Shown here: one piece after another, positions 51,923 through 60,874 of the stretch
Numbering within the stretch: position 1 is the first letter of the stretch
Layout of the letters: each line of letters opens with the position of its first letter
Assembly: GCA_009911365.1 (NCBI GenBank)
Contig: QXXF01000004.1
Location: forward strand, 186,001-250,000
DNA: 64,000 bases
Origin: Clostridiales bacterium
Lineage (GTDB): Bacteria > Bacillota > Clostridia > Peptostreptococcales > Anaerovoracaceae
Direction of reading: 5' to 3'
The notes under the pieces: model-generated
Told to the model about the DNA's origin: nothing
The model's input: the letters and a program-made list of their open reading frames with translations, nothing else
Databases searched by the model: none
Made by a program: the position numbers and the translations under genes

Positions 51923-52585
51923 TCACTTTACAATACGGAACCGATTCTTTTGAAATACAATTAGTCCATCCTCCCGCATGTGGGAAAGTTCCCTAGTAAG
52001 AGCACTGCGGTCAGCGCATAAATATTCGGCTAGCTCCCCTCTGCTCAGCGGTATTTCAAATTCCCAGGAATTGCGTTTTTCTGCTTGGTTGAACAAATAA
52101 GTCAAAATCTTATCTCGCAGGGATTTTCGAGAAGTCGCCTCCATTTTTTCGATTAATTGGACATTTTTGTCACTGATAAGCCGAACCATGTTTTCGATTA
52201 ATCTGTGATGGAACCCGCAGGTCATATTGCAAGTATGGATCACCTTATAAAATGGGAGGAACAGCACCTCACTGCTTACGGCAGCTTGAAACACTACCTT
52301 TGAATTGAGGAAACTTCCACAGGCAAAGGTTTCCCCGAGAAGCTCACCCTGTTCAATGTTCATCAGCATAGAAACGTCTCCATTATCGTACTCTTTTGTC
52401 ATGCGAATTCGGCCATGGATCACAATACCCACGGATTTCACAGGTTCTTCGGACAAAAAGATAATTTCCCCTTTTTGGTAGGTTTTCCTGTACCCACCCA
52501 AACAAGCTAGCATAGCAGAAAGGCGTTCCTCCTGAATTCCTTCAAATAAGGGGTGGCTTTGGAGTTGTTTCAAACAAGACCGCAT
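51923..52585 (-). CDS. Crp/Fnr-family transcriptional regulator
   Basis: The 220-residue protein has a cyclic-nucleotide-binding-like sensor domain (YQKGEIIFLSEEPVKSVGIVIHG) and a C-terminal winged helix with PLSRGELAEYLCADRSALTRELSHM. No N-terminal cysteine set for an Fnr iron-sulfur cluster is obvious. ATG 52585 is preceded by AAGGAGG; an upstream extension is rejected. Divergent from the flavin-binding protein gene, with a perfect dyad between them. Confidence 0.9.
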   Translation of the reverse strand: MRSCLKQLQSHPLFEGIQEERLSAMLACLGGYRKTYQKGEIIFLSEEPVKSVGIVIHGRIRMTKEYDNGDVSMLMNIEQGELLGETFACGSFLNSKVVFQAAVSSEVLFLPFYKVIHTCNMTCGFHHRLIENMVRLISDKNVQLIEKMEATSRKSLRDKILTYLFNQAEKRNSWEFEIPLSRGELAEYLCADRSALTRELSHMREDGLIVFQKNRFRIVK

Positions 52586-52674
52586 AAATGCCTCCTTGAA
52601 TCCTATAAGATGTAGGTTTATTTTATCATGAAAAGCAGAAAACAGAATCATAAATCCAAAATATTTTTGAATTT

Positions 52675-52692
52675 ATGTTGCAGACGCAACAT
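52675..52692. promoter_or_regulatory. Crp/Fnr-type operator
   Basis: ATGTTGC (52675-52681), four bases, GCAACAT (52686-52692), a perfect dyad. If TAAACT at 52713-52718 is the -10 of the rightward gene, the dyad centre falls at about -41.5, the class II activator position. Confidence 0.6.
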
Positions 52693-52760
52693 TTAGATTC
52701 ATCCTAAGCTGGTAAACTATGCGCAAATGAAATGAAAAAAATTAAGGGAGGCAAATAAAA

Positions 52761-53246
52761 ATGAAAAGAGAAATGTATAAAAAAGAAAGGCAAATGTCAG
52801 AGGCTGATGTGATTAAAGCATGTCAGAGCGGAAACCACGGAACCTTGTCCATGATCGGAGATGACGGATATCCCTATGCCACTCCAGTGAATTATATTTA
52901 TATAGATGGAAAAATATACATACATTCCGCAAAGTATGGCTACAAAGTGGACTGTGTCAACCGGGACAATAAAGTCTGCTTTTCCGCCATCATCAATGCC
53001 AAAGTAGAACAGAGCAAATTCACAGCAGCGTTCCAGAGCATCATAGCCAAAGGCAAGATCCACGCTGTGGAAGACGAAGGGGAGCGGAGGAAAGTTTTAG
53101 AACAGTTTATTTACAAACTGTCTCCCGACTTCGTTGAGAATGGAATGAAATTCGTAGATGGCGCAATTGGCAAAACATTGCTTTTATGCATGGATATCGA
53201 GGAAATGACTGGAAAAGAGAACATGGCCACATCCTTTGACGCATAG
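52761..53246 (+). CDS. Pyridoxamine-5'-phosphate-oxidase-family flavin protein
   Basis: A 161-residue split-barrel protein of the type that includes NimA nitroimidazole reductases: EADVIKACQSGNHGTLSMIGDDGYPYATPVNYIYIDGKIYIHSA in residues 14-57 (quoted in pieces), then VCFSAI and a helical end. Probably binds FMN; the substrate is unknown. GGGAGG before the ATG. Divergent from the Crp/Fnr gene, which likely controls it. A terminator follows. Confidence 0.85.
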   Translation: MKREMYKKERQMSEADVIKACQSGNHGTLSMIGDDGYPYATPVNYIYIDGKIYIHSAKYGYKVDCVNRDNKVCFSAIINAKVEQSKFTAAFQSIIAKGKIHAVEDEGERRKVLEQFIYKLSPDFVENGMKFVDGAIGKTLLLCMDIEEMTGKENMATSFDA

Positions 53247-53317
53247 CTCTATGAAATTTCAAAGCTAGAGAAGCGCAAAGGACTAGCTTGAAGCCCTAGC
53301 AAACAAGAACAAAACTG

Positions 53318-53357
53318 AAACTGCCATACTGGATCAATACGCCGGGCGGCAGTTTTT
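53318..53357 (+). terminator. Terminator after the flavin protein gene
   Basis: AAACTGCC (53318-53325) pairs with GGCAGTTT (53348-53355), then T residues. Confidence 0.75.
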
Positions 53358-53387
53358 GTCGTCGGAAAACTGTCCCGCAGGATTCAC

Positions 53388-53511
53388 GGTTTGTGGAGAA
53401 ACGCTTCTTGTGATAAGAAGGTTCTATGCCGGAAGTGGTTTTGATGATTGTGGCAACGAGAAAAGATTTGTGAACATCGACGCCACAGCAGGTTTGACAA
53501 ACAACTTTCAT
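53388..53511 (-). mobile_element. IS110-family transposase, N-terminal fragment
   Basis: Leftward from ATG 53511 (AAAGGAG before it) the protein reads MKVVCQTCCGVDVHKSFLVA and SYHKKRFST, the start of the DEDD-type transposase of IS110 elements, including the first catalytic Asp (GVDVHK). After about 40 residues the similarity ends. The remaining 300 or more residues are absent. Confidence 0.7.
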
Positions 53512-53529
53512 GGTCAAAACTCCTTTCAA

Positions 53530-53962
53530 AATGAGATAAAGAAGCCATTGACTGTTCCATCACACATTTAGCAGAGAAGTTAAAACAATTCTTACTGTGC
53601 GGCCTTATAGTGCCACTTATTTGTGCTTGAAAGATGAAACTTACACTGATTACTATGCTGTCTAAAACTGAAGAAAGTCTTTACGACTCACCTCCTCGTG
53701 CTTTGTGGTGTAGCCTCTTCACAAACTATTTTATCATCATCGTGGAGAATTGAAAGACTTTCATTACTATTTGTGCCGCCAACTGAAAGGCGGCGGAATG
53801 GAGATTACTATGTAAAAGGCGGGGTGTTTCGGCATGCCCCGCCTTTGTGAATGGTAAGAAGCGATGGAACGCTGACTCCATGTTTGGCGAGAGTCCTTGC
53901 GATAAGATTCTATTGTATGATAGAATAAACAAAGTGCAAATCGGGATTTGGAGGAATTAAGT
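53530..53962. other. AT-rich gap with two GC hairpins
   Basis: About 430 bases, probably IS110 flank and other relic DNA. It contains GCCGCC/GGCGGC (near 53776-53794) and a perfect ten-base stem AAAGGCGGGG/CCCCGCCTTT (53815-53824 with 53837-53846). T runs are short on both sides, so termination is only possible. Confidence 0.45.
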
Positions 53963-54592
53963 ATGGATAAAGACAAAAGAAAATTAACAGAAAAAGAATT
54001 GAAACGTAAAGATTGCTTTGAAAAATTCAATTCTGAAATGCAGCAAAAAGGATATAAACCGAAGAATATAATTATCAATACACAACAAGCAAAGCCTTTA
54101 TGTCTTTTAATTATGCTGCCATTTATGGCTTTAGCATTTGGGATATACTATAATGTGAATGGTTTTGATTTAGATTGTCTTTCGTGGGTATTTGTTGCAG
54201 CATTACTTGTTCTTATTTTATGTCTATCCATTTTGCATGAGTTAATACATGGAATTACCTGGAGTCTTTTTGCAAAAAATCATTTTCATTCGATTGATTT
54301 TGGAATTATTTGGGGTAGTTTTTCTCCATACTGCACTTGTTCAAATCCACTGAAAAAATGGCAATATCTCTTGGGGGTTGCTATGCCCACATTAATTTTA
54401 GGAGGCGGAGTTGCAGTAGTTGCTGTAATGGAACATCAATTACTGCTGTTTTTTCTAGCAGAATACATGATTCTATCGGGTGGCGGAGATTTTCTAATTA
54501 TACTGAAAAGTATGTTATACCACACTGATAAGCAAGAAAGTGTGTATTGCGACCATCCTTACGAATGTGGTTTTGTAGTTTTTGAAAAATAA
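53963..54592 (+). CDS. DUF3267 putative membrane zinc-metalloprotein
   Basis: The 209-residue protein has four hydrophobic segments and the zincin motif HELIHG (HExxH) after the second, as in DUF3267 proteins, with PYCTCSNPLKKWQY and a following G-rich segment. Function is not established; proteolysis in the membrane is suggested by the motif. GGAGG precedes ATG 53963. Base composition is much more AT-rich than the genes to the left, consistent with transfer. Confidence 0.75.
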   Translation: MDKDKRKLTEKELKRKDCFEKFNSEMQQKGYKPKNIIINTQQAKPLCLLIMLPFMALAFGIYYNVNGFDLDCLSWVFVAALLVLILCLSILHELIHGITWSLFAKNHFHSIDFGIIWGSFSPYCTCSNPLKKWQYLLGVAMPTLILGGGVAVVAVMEHQLLLFFLAEYMILSGGGDFLIILKSMLYHTDKQESVYCDHPYECGFVVFEK

Positions 54593-54724
54593 GAACTAAT
54601 ATTACAACTTTCAGTTTGTTGAAATATCTTTCTAACTTTCCTGATTTTACAGGCATCTGAGCCTGTCCATTAGTGAAATGATATGTATTTTCCCTTATGA
54701 GATAAGCGTAAGGAAAATTCTTTT

Positions 54725-54892
54725 TTAGTTATTGCCAGCCACTTTATCAAGAAACCTTGCAGATTCCCGTTTGGCTTTTCTTGTAGAGTGAGCATAGACA
54801 TTTATGGTGGTACTGACATCTGAGTATCCTAACCGTTCCTGCACATCCTTTGGTGCTGCTCCGTTTGCCAGGAGGTCGCTCGTGTATATGTG
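54725..54892 (-). mobile_element. Tyrosine integrase, C-terminal fragment
   Basis: The lower strand encodes HIYTSDLLANGAAPKDVQERLGYSDVSTTINVYAHST and KRESARFLDKVAG (in pieces), the end of a Tn916/ICE-type phage integrase with the catalytic Tyr in NVYAH. Everything upstream of the HxxxS region is missing; at about 54890 the DNA changes to the AbiEi fragment. Marks a former integrative element. Confidence 0.75.
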
Positions 54893-55054
54893 AAAGAACG
54901 AGGATTGGAACAAGCTGCTCATGGAGTGTATGTATCGTCAGATACATGGATAGATGCTATGTATGTTTTACATTTACGTTGTAATCAGGCTGTGTTTTCT
55001 CACGACACAGCGTTTTTTCATAATTTGACAGACCGAGAGCCGTTGAAATATGCT
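54890..55054 (+). pseudogene. AbiEi antitoxin fragment
   Basis: GLEQAAHGVYVSSDTW, DAMYVLHLRCNQAVFSHDTA and LTDREPLKYA match the middle of AbiEi-type antitoxins of type IV toxin-antitoxin/phage-defence systems. Both ends are missing. Confidence 0.65.
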
Positions 55055-55085
55055 ATATTTGGAGGTGTTACTTTAGATAATAACA

Positions 55086-55241
55086 ATAGCAAGGCAATTA
55101 AAGGATTTGATTCGCAATCTGTCAAAGAATAAATCCGCTGATGCACAGATTTTGATACGGAATTATATGATGGAACGTTTTTTGAAACGAATTTCTTTAT
55201 CAGAGTATAAAGACCAGTTTATTGTCTGTAACATGGGGTAA
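55086..55241 (+). pseudogene. AbiEii toxin fragment
   Basis: The frame at 55086-55241 reads ARQLKDLIRNLSKNKSADAQ, ILIRNYMMERFLKRIS and LSEYKDQFIV, the N-terminus of AbiEii nucleotidyltransferase toxins, then stops. It has no proper start codon (ATA) and lacks the nucleotidyltransferase core. With the fragment upstream this is the remains of an AbiE pair. Confidence 0.65.
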
Positions 55242-55308
55242 AAACCCTCGTCTTCAGGCGAAACCTTTAGGTCAACCTGATAGAAATGGAACTTAGACAG
55301 AGGGAATA

Positions 55309-55327
55309 CTAATCACGGGGTGATTAG
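55309..55327. promoter_or_regulatory. Inverted repeat before the regulator gene
   Basis: CTAATCAC (55309-55316), GGG, GTGATTAG (55320-55327) form a perfect dyad two bases before a 22-codon frame and 63 before the response regulator. Could be an operator or a hairpin that hides a start. Confidence 0.4.
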
Positions 55328-55328
55328 T

Positions 55329-55397
55329 ATGAGAGACTATTACGGGTCAGCACATTATATGGAACGATATACAGAGAAAGGATTTGAAGATGAGTAA
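55329..55397 (+). CDS. Possible 22-residue leader peptide
   Basis: ATG 55329 opens MRDYYGSAHYMERYTEK and stops at 55397, overlapping the response regulator start by eight bases. No standard ribosome site, but the dyad directly before it could control access. May be chance. Confidence 0.25.
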   Translation: MRDYYGSAHYMERYTEKGFEDE

Positions 55398-56076
55398 AAT
55401 ATTTCTTTTAGAAGATGATTTGAGTCTTATCAATGGGCTTTCTTTTGCTTTCAAAAAGCAGGGATTCGAACCCTACATTGCCAGAACGCTCAGAGAAGCA
55501 GAGGAACTCTGGGAAGATGGAAAATATGACTTGCTGGTGCTGGATGTATCGTTGCCGGATGGCTCAGGATTTGAATTCTGTAAAAAGGTGCGACTTGCGT
55601 CAAAAGTACCAATCATCTTTCTTACGGCTTCGGATGAAGAAACAAATATCATTATGGGCTTGGATATTGGAGGCGATGACTATATTACAAAACCTTTCAA
55701 ATTGGGCGTTCTCATTTCAAGAATCAACGCCTTGCTTCGCCGGGCAAATTCTTTTCAGGTAATAGATACAGAATTACAATCGAACGGCATTAAAGTTCTT
55801 TTGCTGCAGGGACAGGTTTTCAAAAATGGAGAACTGCTGGATTTGACCGCTGCAGAATATAAGCTGTTGTGTTTGTTCATGCGAAACCCGAATATAGTGC
55901 TGACTAAAGCGCAAATCTTAGATAAGCTGTGGGATTGTGACGGAAATTATATTGACAGTAGCACGCTTACAGTCTATATGCGGCGGCTGCGTATGAAGAT
56001 TGAAGACAATCCAAGTGAGCCGCAGATGCTCCTGACTGTTCGGGGAATGGGCTATAAATGGAATATTGTTCGTTGA
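55390..56076 (+). CDS. OmpR-family response regulator
   Basis: The 228-residue protein has a receiver domain (IFLLEDDLSL, LLVLDVSLPDGSG, FLTASDE, TKPFKL) and a winged helix (LTAAEYKLLCLFM, TLTVYMRRLRMKI, RGMGYKW). AAAGGA precedes ATG 55390. Forms a module with the kinase and ABC transporter downstream, as in Bce/Vex-type antimicrobial-peptide response systems. Confidence 0.92.
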   Translation: MSKIFLLEDDLSLINGLSFAFKKQGFEPYIARTLREAEELWEDGKYDLLVLDVSLPDGSGFEFCKKVRLASKVPIIFLTASDEETNIIMGLDIGGDDYITKPFKLGVLISRINALLRRANSFQVIDTELQSNGIKVLLLQGQVFKNGELLDLTAAEYKLLCLFMRNPNIVLTKAQILDKLWDCDGNYIDSSTLTVYMRRLRMKIEDNPSEPQMLLTVRGMGYKWNIVR

Positions 56077-56084
56077 GGTGTAGC

Positions 56085-57128
56085 ATGAAAATATTTACAA
56101 ATAAAGAAATCAGAAATTTATTTCTTGCGCTCTCGCTGATTTGGGCATTTGCTTTTCTTTTGACCGAGGGATTTCTATGGTTTTCTTACCATCAGCTTTC
56201 TCTGTACCTGTTGTTTCTTTTTTTGCTTACAGGCTGTGCTATAGGGGGATTTGGTCTTGCATATTTCAAGCGACAAAATCAAATCATGGAGCAGGCTGTA
56301 TTGCGGATTAATGCATTTCTTGACGGTGATTGTAATGCCCGGATTGAATGTGATAGTGAGGGAGAATTGTACCGTCTGTTTTATACTGTTAATTCTCTGG
56401 CGACAGTTTTAAATGCGCATGCAGAAAACGAACTAAAAGAAAAGGATTTTTTGAAAAATACAATCTCAGATATTTCGCATCAGCTAAAAACGCCGTTAGC
56501 AGCTCTGAATATTTATAATGGGTTGCTTCAGGATGAAGATGTAGAAGCATCCTCCGTAAAAGAATTTGCACATCTGTCGGAACAGGAGCTTGACCGCATT
56601 GGAACATTGGTACAAAATCTGCTCAAGATTACAAAATTGGATGCAGGGACTATCGTATTGGAAAAGAAAATAGAAAATGTCGCAGACATGATGAGGGATA
56701 TTGAATTACACTTTGCATATAGAGCAAAACATGAACAGAAAGAAATTATCCTGTCTGGCACAGATAATGTTTTCATTTTGTGCGACCGGGATTGGTTATC
56801 CGAGGCAATTGGAAATATTGTGAAAAATGCTCTCGACCATACGAAACATGGAGATACGATTCAGATTAGTTGGAGAGTTTTGCCATCTACTGTACAAATT
56901 GTCGTAAAGGACAATGGCTATGGTATCCATCCAGAAGATCTGCATCATATTTTCAAACGATTTTATCGCAGCCGTTTTTCGCAGGATACACAGGGGATCG
57001 GTCTTGGTCTGCCGCTGGCAAAGGCAATCACTGAAGCGCATGAAGGTGTCATCGAGGTGGACAGTGAATTGGGGATAGGTACAAGTTTCACAATGAATTT
57101 TTTTGATTCCTACAAAATTGTAGGCTAA
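56085..57128 (+). CDS. Sensor histidine kinase
   Basis: The 347-residue protein has two close membrane helices (about 8-70) with almost no external loop, a HAMP-like linker, HisKA with ISDISHQLKTPLAALN, and HATPase with NIVKNALDHTKHGD, DNGYGI and GIGLGLPLAKAI. A kinase with no sensor loop fits the intramembrane-sensing kinases that work with a neighbouring ABC permease. GAGGTG before ATG 56085. Confidence 0.9.
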   Translation: MKIFTNKEIRNLFLALSLIWAFAFLLTEGFLWFSYHQLSLYLLFLFLLTGCAIGGFGLAYFKRQNQIMEQAVLRINAFLDGDCNARIECDSEGELYRLFYTVNSLATVLNAHAENELKEKDFLKNTISDISHQLKTPLAALNIYNGLLQDEDVEASSVKEFAHLSEQELDRIGTLVQNLLKITKLDAGTIVLEKKIENVADMMRDIELHFAYRAKHEQKEIILSGTDNVFILCDRDWLSEAIGNIVKNALDHTKHGDTIQISWRVLPSTVQIVVKDNGYGIHPEDLHHIFKRFYRSRFSQDTQGIGLGLPLAKAITEAHEGVIEVDSELGIGTSFTMNFFDSYKIVG

Positions 57129-57225
57129 TTGTAAGGTTACAGTAGTATTTCAGTGCTATTCTTCCAAGCGTAGACAAAAATACCCGTCTACATTGTAAAA
57201 ACATATAGAAAGAGGTGTTTGAAGC

Positions 57226-57960
57226 ATGGACTTATTGGAAGTCAAACATATTAGCAAGACCTATGGAAGCGGTGAAACCGCAGTAAAAGCACTGAAAAAT
57301 GTCAGTTTTTCTGTTCCAAAGGGAGAGTTCGTGGCAATTGTTGGGGAATCTGGATCTGGTAAGAGTACATTGCTGAATATAATTGGTGCATTGGATACAC
57401 CTACTTCAGGCAACGTGTTGATTGATGGTAAGGATATTTTTACCATGAATGATCGAAAAATGACGATTTTTCGACGTCGGAATATTGGATTTGTTTTTCA
57501 GGCATTTAACCTGATTCCGGAACTTACCGTAGAGCAAAATATTATCTTTCCTGCACTGTTGGATTATCAGAAACCGGATGAGAAATATTTGGAGGAACTA
57601 CTGACCGTGTTGAATTTAAAAGAACGTCGGAATCGCCTGCCAAGCCAGCTTTCCGGTGGTCAGCAACAGCGAGTGGCAATCGGACGTGCGCTTTTTACAC
57701 GTCCATCTTTGATATTGGCAGATGAACCGACCGGAAATCTGGATAGCCAGAATACAAGTGAAGTCATTACCCTGCTGAAAGAAACATCCAGAAAATATGA
57801 GCAGACCATTGTAATGATTACCCACAGCAGAAGCGTTGCGCAGACAGCGGATAGAGTTTTACGGGTAGCAGATGGAGCAGTGACTGATTTTGGGAGGGCG
57901 CAGGATGTCCAAGGGACATCCGCTTTGCGCCGACCGGAATGGAAAGGAGACCGTGAATGA
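57226..57960 (+). CDS. ABC transporter ATP-binding protein
   Basis: The 244-residue ATPase has Walker A GESGSGKSTLL, Q-loop FVFQAFNLIPELT, signature LSGGQQQRVAIGRAL, Walker B LILADEPTGNLD and H-loop THS, as in MacB/LolD/BceA-type ATPases. AGAGGTG before the ATG. Overlaps the permease by four bases. Confidence 0.94.
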   Translation: MDLLEVKHISKTYGSGETAVKALKNVSFSVPKGEFVAIVGESGSGKSTLLNIIGALDTPTSGNVLIDGKDIFTMNDRKMTIFRRRNIGFVFQAFNLIPELTVEQNIIFPALLDYQKPDEKYLEELLTVLNLKERRNRLPSQLSGGQQQRVAIGRALFTRPSLILADEPTGNLDSQNTSEVITLLKETSRKYEQTIVMITHSRSVAQTADRVLRVADGAVTDFGRAQDVQGTSALRRPEWKGDRE

Positions 57961-59765
57961 AAAGCTATTTAAGTCTTATCCCCATATCAGCGAAAGTTTA
58001 CCGCCGTCAAAATCGTATGACGCTGCTTTGTATTGTTTTTGCTGTATTTATGGTGACAGCGGTATTCAGTATGGCGGAAATGGGTGCCCGAATGGAATAT
58101 ATGCGTCTGCTTGGAAAGCATGGAAAGTTGTCCATGACAGATTTATTTGGAAGCTACATGGGGCAATCGCTTCTGCTGGTTGCTTGTGTCCTGTTTTTAC
58201 TGATTCTGATTGCAGGCGTCTTGATGATTTCCAGCAGTATGAACAGTACCATTGCACAGCGGATCCAATTCTTTGGGATGATGCGCTGTATTGGCATGAG
58301 TAAACAGCAGATCGTCCGCTTTGTGCGGCTGGAGGCATTGAATTGGTGCAAGACAGCTGTTCCCGTTGGTCTGGCATTGGGCGTTGTTACTACATGGGTG
58401 CTGTGTGCGGTGCTGCGATTTCTGGTGGGAGAGGAATTTTCTAATATTCCGTTATTTGGTGTTAGTGTCATTGGTATCGTTTGTGGTATCCTTGTGGGTG
58501 TTGTTACTGTTCTACTTGCGGCAAACGCTCCGGCGAAGCGGGCTTCCAAAGTATCCCCCATTACGGCAGTATCTGGAAATGCTGACAACAAAAAAACGAT
58601 TCGCCACACATCAAATACTCGCTTCGGAAGAATTGAAACAATCCTCGGCATCAACCATGCTGTTTCAATGAAGAAAGACCTGATTATGATGACAAGCTCT
58701 TTTGCGCTCAGCATTATCCTGTTTTTGAGTTTTTCTGTGGTTGTCGATTTTGCGAATTATTTGATGCCACAGTCTGCTTCCACATCTGACATTGACATTG
58801 CAAGTGATGACGGTAACACGATACCCCATGGTCTGCTTGTATCTATTCAAGGAATGGATGGCGTAAAAGAGGTTTATGGGCGTCGTAGCGCATTTGATCT
58901 TCCTGCTTCTGTTAATGGCGATACAAGTGTTTCCGATGCAGTTGATTTGATTTCTTATGACGATTTCGATTTGCAAAGCCTGAAAAAAGACGGCAATTTG
59001 AAAAAAGGCAGTGATCTGTCCAAAGTCTACGGGGATAGTAGCTATGTGCTAGCCACATCTGATGCGGACAGCACATGGAAAATTGGTGATACCGTTCAGC
59101 TCGGAGGGGAGACTCTTACAATAGCCGGACTGCTGAAAAACGATCCATTCAGTGGTGATGGTTTAACAAATGGTAAAATTACGCTGATTTCTTCCGGCCA
59201 TACATTTGTCCGTCTGACTGGGGAAGAAAATTACTCACTTGTGATGGTGCGGACAACAAGTAACGCAACGGACGAAGATGTTCAGGCAGTCCAGACTGCT
59301 ACAGGAGAGACTTTCAGCTTCCGGGATAAACGTGACGAGCATACCACAGGAACTTATATGGCCTTTGTGTTCTGCGTCTATGCGTTTCTGGCAATCGTTG
59401 CGCTGGTGACCGTGCTGAACATTGTCAACAGCATCTCCATGAGCGTGTCCGCAAGAATGAAACAATACGGTGTAATGAGAGCCGTGGGAATGGATGAACA
59501 GCAAGTGACAAAAATGATTGCCGCGGAGGCAGCTACGTATGCTACGTCAGGGTGTATTGTTGGCTGTATTGTCGGCTTACCGCTGAGTAAACTCTTGTAT
59601 GATTTTCTCATTGCCAATCATTTCCCTTATGCTGCCGGGTACTTTCCGAAAGGCTCTTTGGTGATCATTCTTCTGTTTGTTTCATTTGCGGTAATCGTAG
59701 CGGTCCGTGCTCCAGCAAAGCGTATTCACAGTATGTTGATTACCGCAACGATTAATGAATTGTAA
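57957..59765 (+). CDS. ABC transporter permease with two FtsX domains
   Basis: The 602-residue protein has an N-terminal helix, a first FtsX-type three-helix block (about 60-190, with FFGMMRCIGMSKQQIVRFVRLE), another helix near 250, an extracellular region of about 200 residues, and a second FtsX block (about 460-590, with YGVMRAVGMDEQQVTKMI). This resembles permeases that release or sense antimicrobial peptides or lipoproteins. Translation is coupled to the ATPase. Operon of regulator, kinase, ATPase, permease, closed by a terminator. Confidence 0.9.
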   Translation: MKSYLSLIPISAKVYRRQNRMTLLCIVFAVFMVTAVFSMAEMGARMEYMRLLGKHGKLSMTDLFGSYMGQSLLLVACVLFLLILIAGVLMISSSMNSTIAQRIQFFGMMRCIGMSKQQIVRFVRLEALNWCKTAVPVGLALGVVTTWVLCAVLRFLVGEEFSNIPLFGVSVIGIVCGILVGVVTVLLAANAPAKRASKVSPITAVSGNADNKKTIRHTSNTRFGRIETILGINHAVSMKKDLIMMTSSFALSIILFLSFSVVVDFANYLMPQSASTSDIDIASDDGNTIPHGLLVSIQGMDGVKEVYGRRSAFDLPASVNGDTSVSDAVDLISYDDFDLQSLKKDGNLKKGSDLSKVYGDSSYVLATSDADSTWKIGDTVQLGGETLTIAGLLKNDPFSGDGLTNGKITLISSGHTFVRLTGEENYSLVMVRTTSNATDEDVQAVQTATGETFSFRDKRDEHTTGTYMAFVFCVYAFLAIVALVTVLNIVNSISMSVSARMKQYGVMRAVGMDEQQVTKMIAAEAATYATSGCIVGCIVGLPLSKLLYDFLIANHFPYAAGYFPKGSLVIILLFVSFAVIVAVRAPAKRIHSMLITATINEL

Positions 59766-60239
59766 TTCGTGTATTGAAATAGTTGATAAAAATAATAACT
59801 CTCTATTAGTTATATTAAGAGAATATTTGAAACCGAAGGGATATCAATGACATTAGGCCATGATATTCCTTCTGTTTAATATATCTTTAATGAATCTTCT
59901 GCGTCTATCCACATCTCTCCTTATCGTCCAATTAATCATGAGTTATAAAAATCAGAAGCATTCCAATCAGTTCAACATGTCAGTTTTATTATGTGTTATA
60001 CTATGTTATAAGATATTCTTTCCCGTATTAGAGTTCGTAAACACTTGTGGGAAAATATAACACAAGGGAAAATCTGAGGGAAAGTTTACCTGCGACAAAC
60101 TTAGCGTTTTCAAGGGCTTGTGAGGAACTTGATAACAAAATATAACAATTATTAAATCCCTTGGAATATGTGAAATCTCAATTCCAGTTTATCAGATCAT
60201 AAAATCAAAATTTTTCAGAGTGATAAGGAGAACGCTACG
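59766..60239. other. AT-rich gap with terminator, probable element remnant
   Basis: About 475 bases between the ABC permease and the DUF1801 gene. After the terminator no credible gene; open frames lack ribosome sites. Short dyads such as CTTGTG/CACAAG (near 60043-60066) might be traces of element ends, not firm. Confidence 0.4.
59835..59878 (+). terminator. Terminator of the two-component/ABC operon
   Basis: GAAGGGATATCA (59835-59846) pairs with TGATATTCCTTC (59861-59872, one G-U), then TGTTTAAT. Confidence 0.7.
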
Positions 60240-60647
60240 ATGTGGAAATGCCCAAAGTGTGGAAAAACGTTTAAAAATACAAATCAAAGCCATTATTGTG
60301 GAGAAAAACCGAAAACAATCAAAGAATACATCATAAGTCAGGATAAAGACAAACAGGCTGACCTGTTTCTTATGAGGCAGATTCTGCGGCAAGCACTGCC
60401 AGGAGCGGAAGAGCGAATTTCCTGGAGCATGCCGACCTATTGGAAAAATCATAGCATTCTTCACTTTGCCGCCGCAAAAAAGCATATTGGCTTTTATCCT
60501 GGTCCTGAAGCAGTCATGGAATTTAAAGAAGACCTGAAAAAATATAGTGTGGATAAAGGGACAATACGTATTCCATATGGAAATATTGACATTGATTTAG
60601 TCAAAAAGATCGCTCAATGGTGCTTGAATACCGGAAATCACGCATAA
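60240..60647 (+). CDS. DUF1801-type protein with N-terminal zinc ribbon
   Basis: The 135-residue protein starts with a zinc-ribbon-like WKCPKCGKTFKNTNQSHYCG and continues with the DUF1801 (YdhG/iron-chaperone-like) fold: LRQALPGAEERISWSMPTYW, HIGFYPGPEAV, and KGTIRIPYG. The function is not established. AAGGAG before the ATG. Confidence 0.8.
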   Translation: MWKCPKCGKTFKNTNQSHYCGEKPKTIKEYIISQDKDKQADLFLMRQILRQALPGAEERISWSMPTYWKNHSILHFAAAKKHIGFYPGPEAVMEFKEDLKKYSVDKGTIRIPYGNIDIDLVKKIAQWCLNTGNHA

Positions 60648-60874
60648 CTTCCGGTTTGTAGTGCCTTCGAATAATAAGGAAATCTTAACGTCCATTACGG
60701 CAGGAGCGGCCAAAGCATGAGAAAACCTAAAGTCTCGCCATGGCGGGAGAGGACACGCTGGAACAGCTAGAGGGAGCGATACGAGTTTTCAGATTATGAG
60801 GATTTGATAAACTATAAACCAGCACTGCGTTTCCCCATCCTCTAGATGTCCCTGATTTGAATTCATAGAAAAGG

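Noticed and set aside
59860-60060. 66-codon hydrophobic frame after the ABC operon
   Set aside because: Starts inside the terminator hairpin and reflects AT-rich composition.
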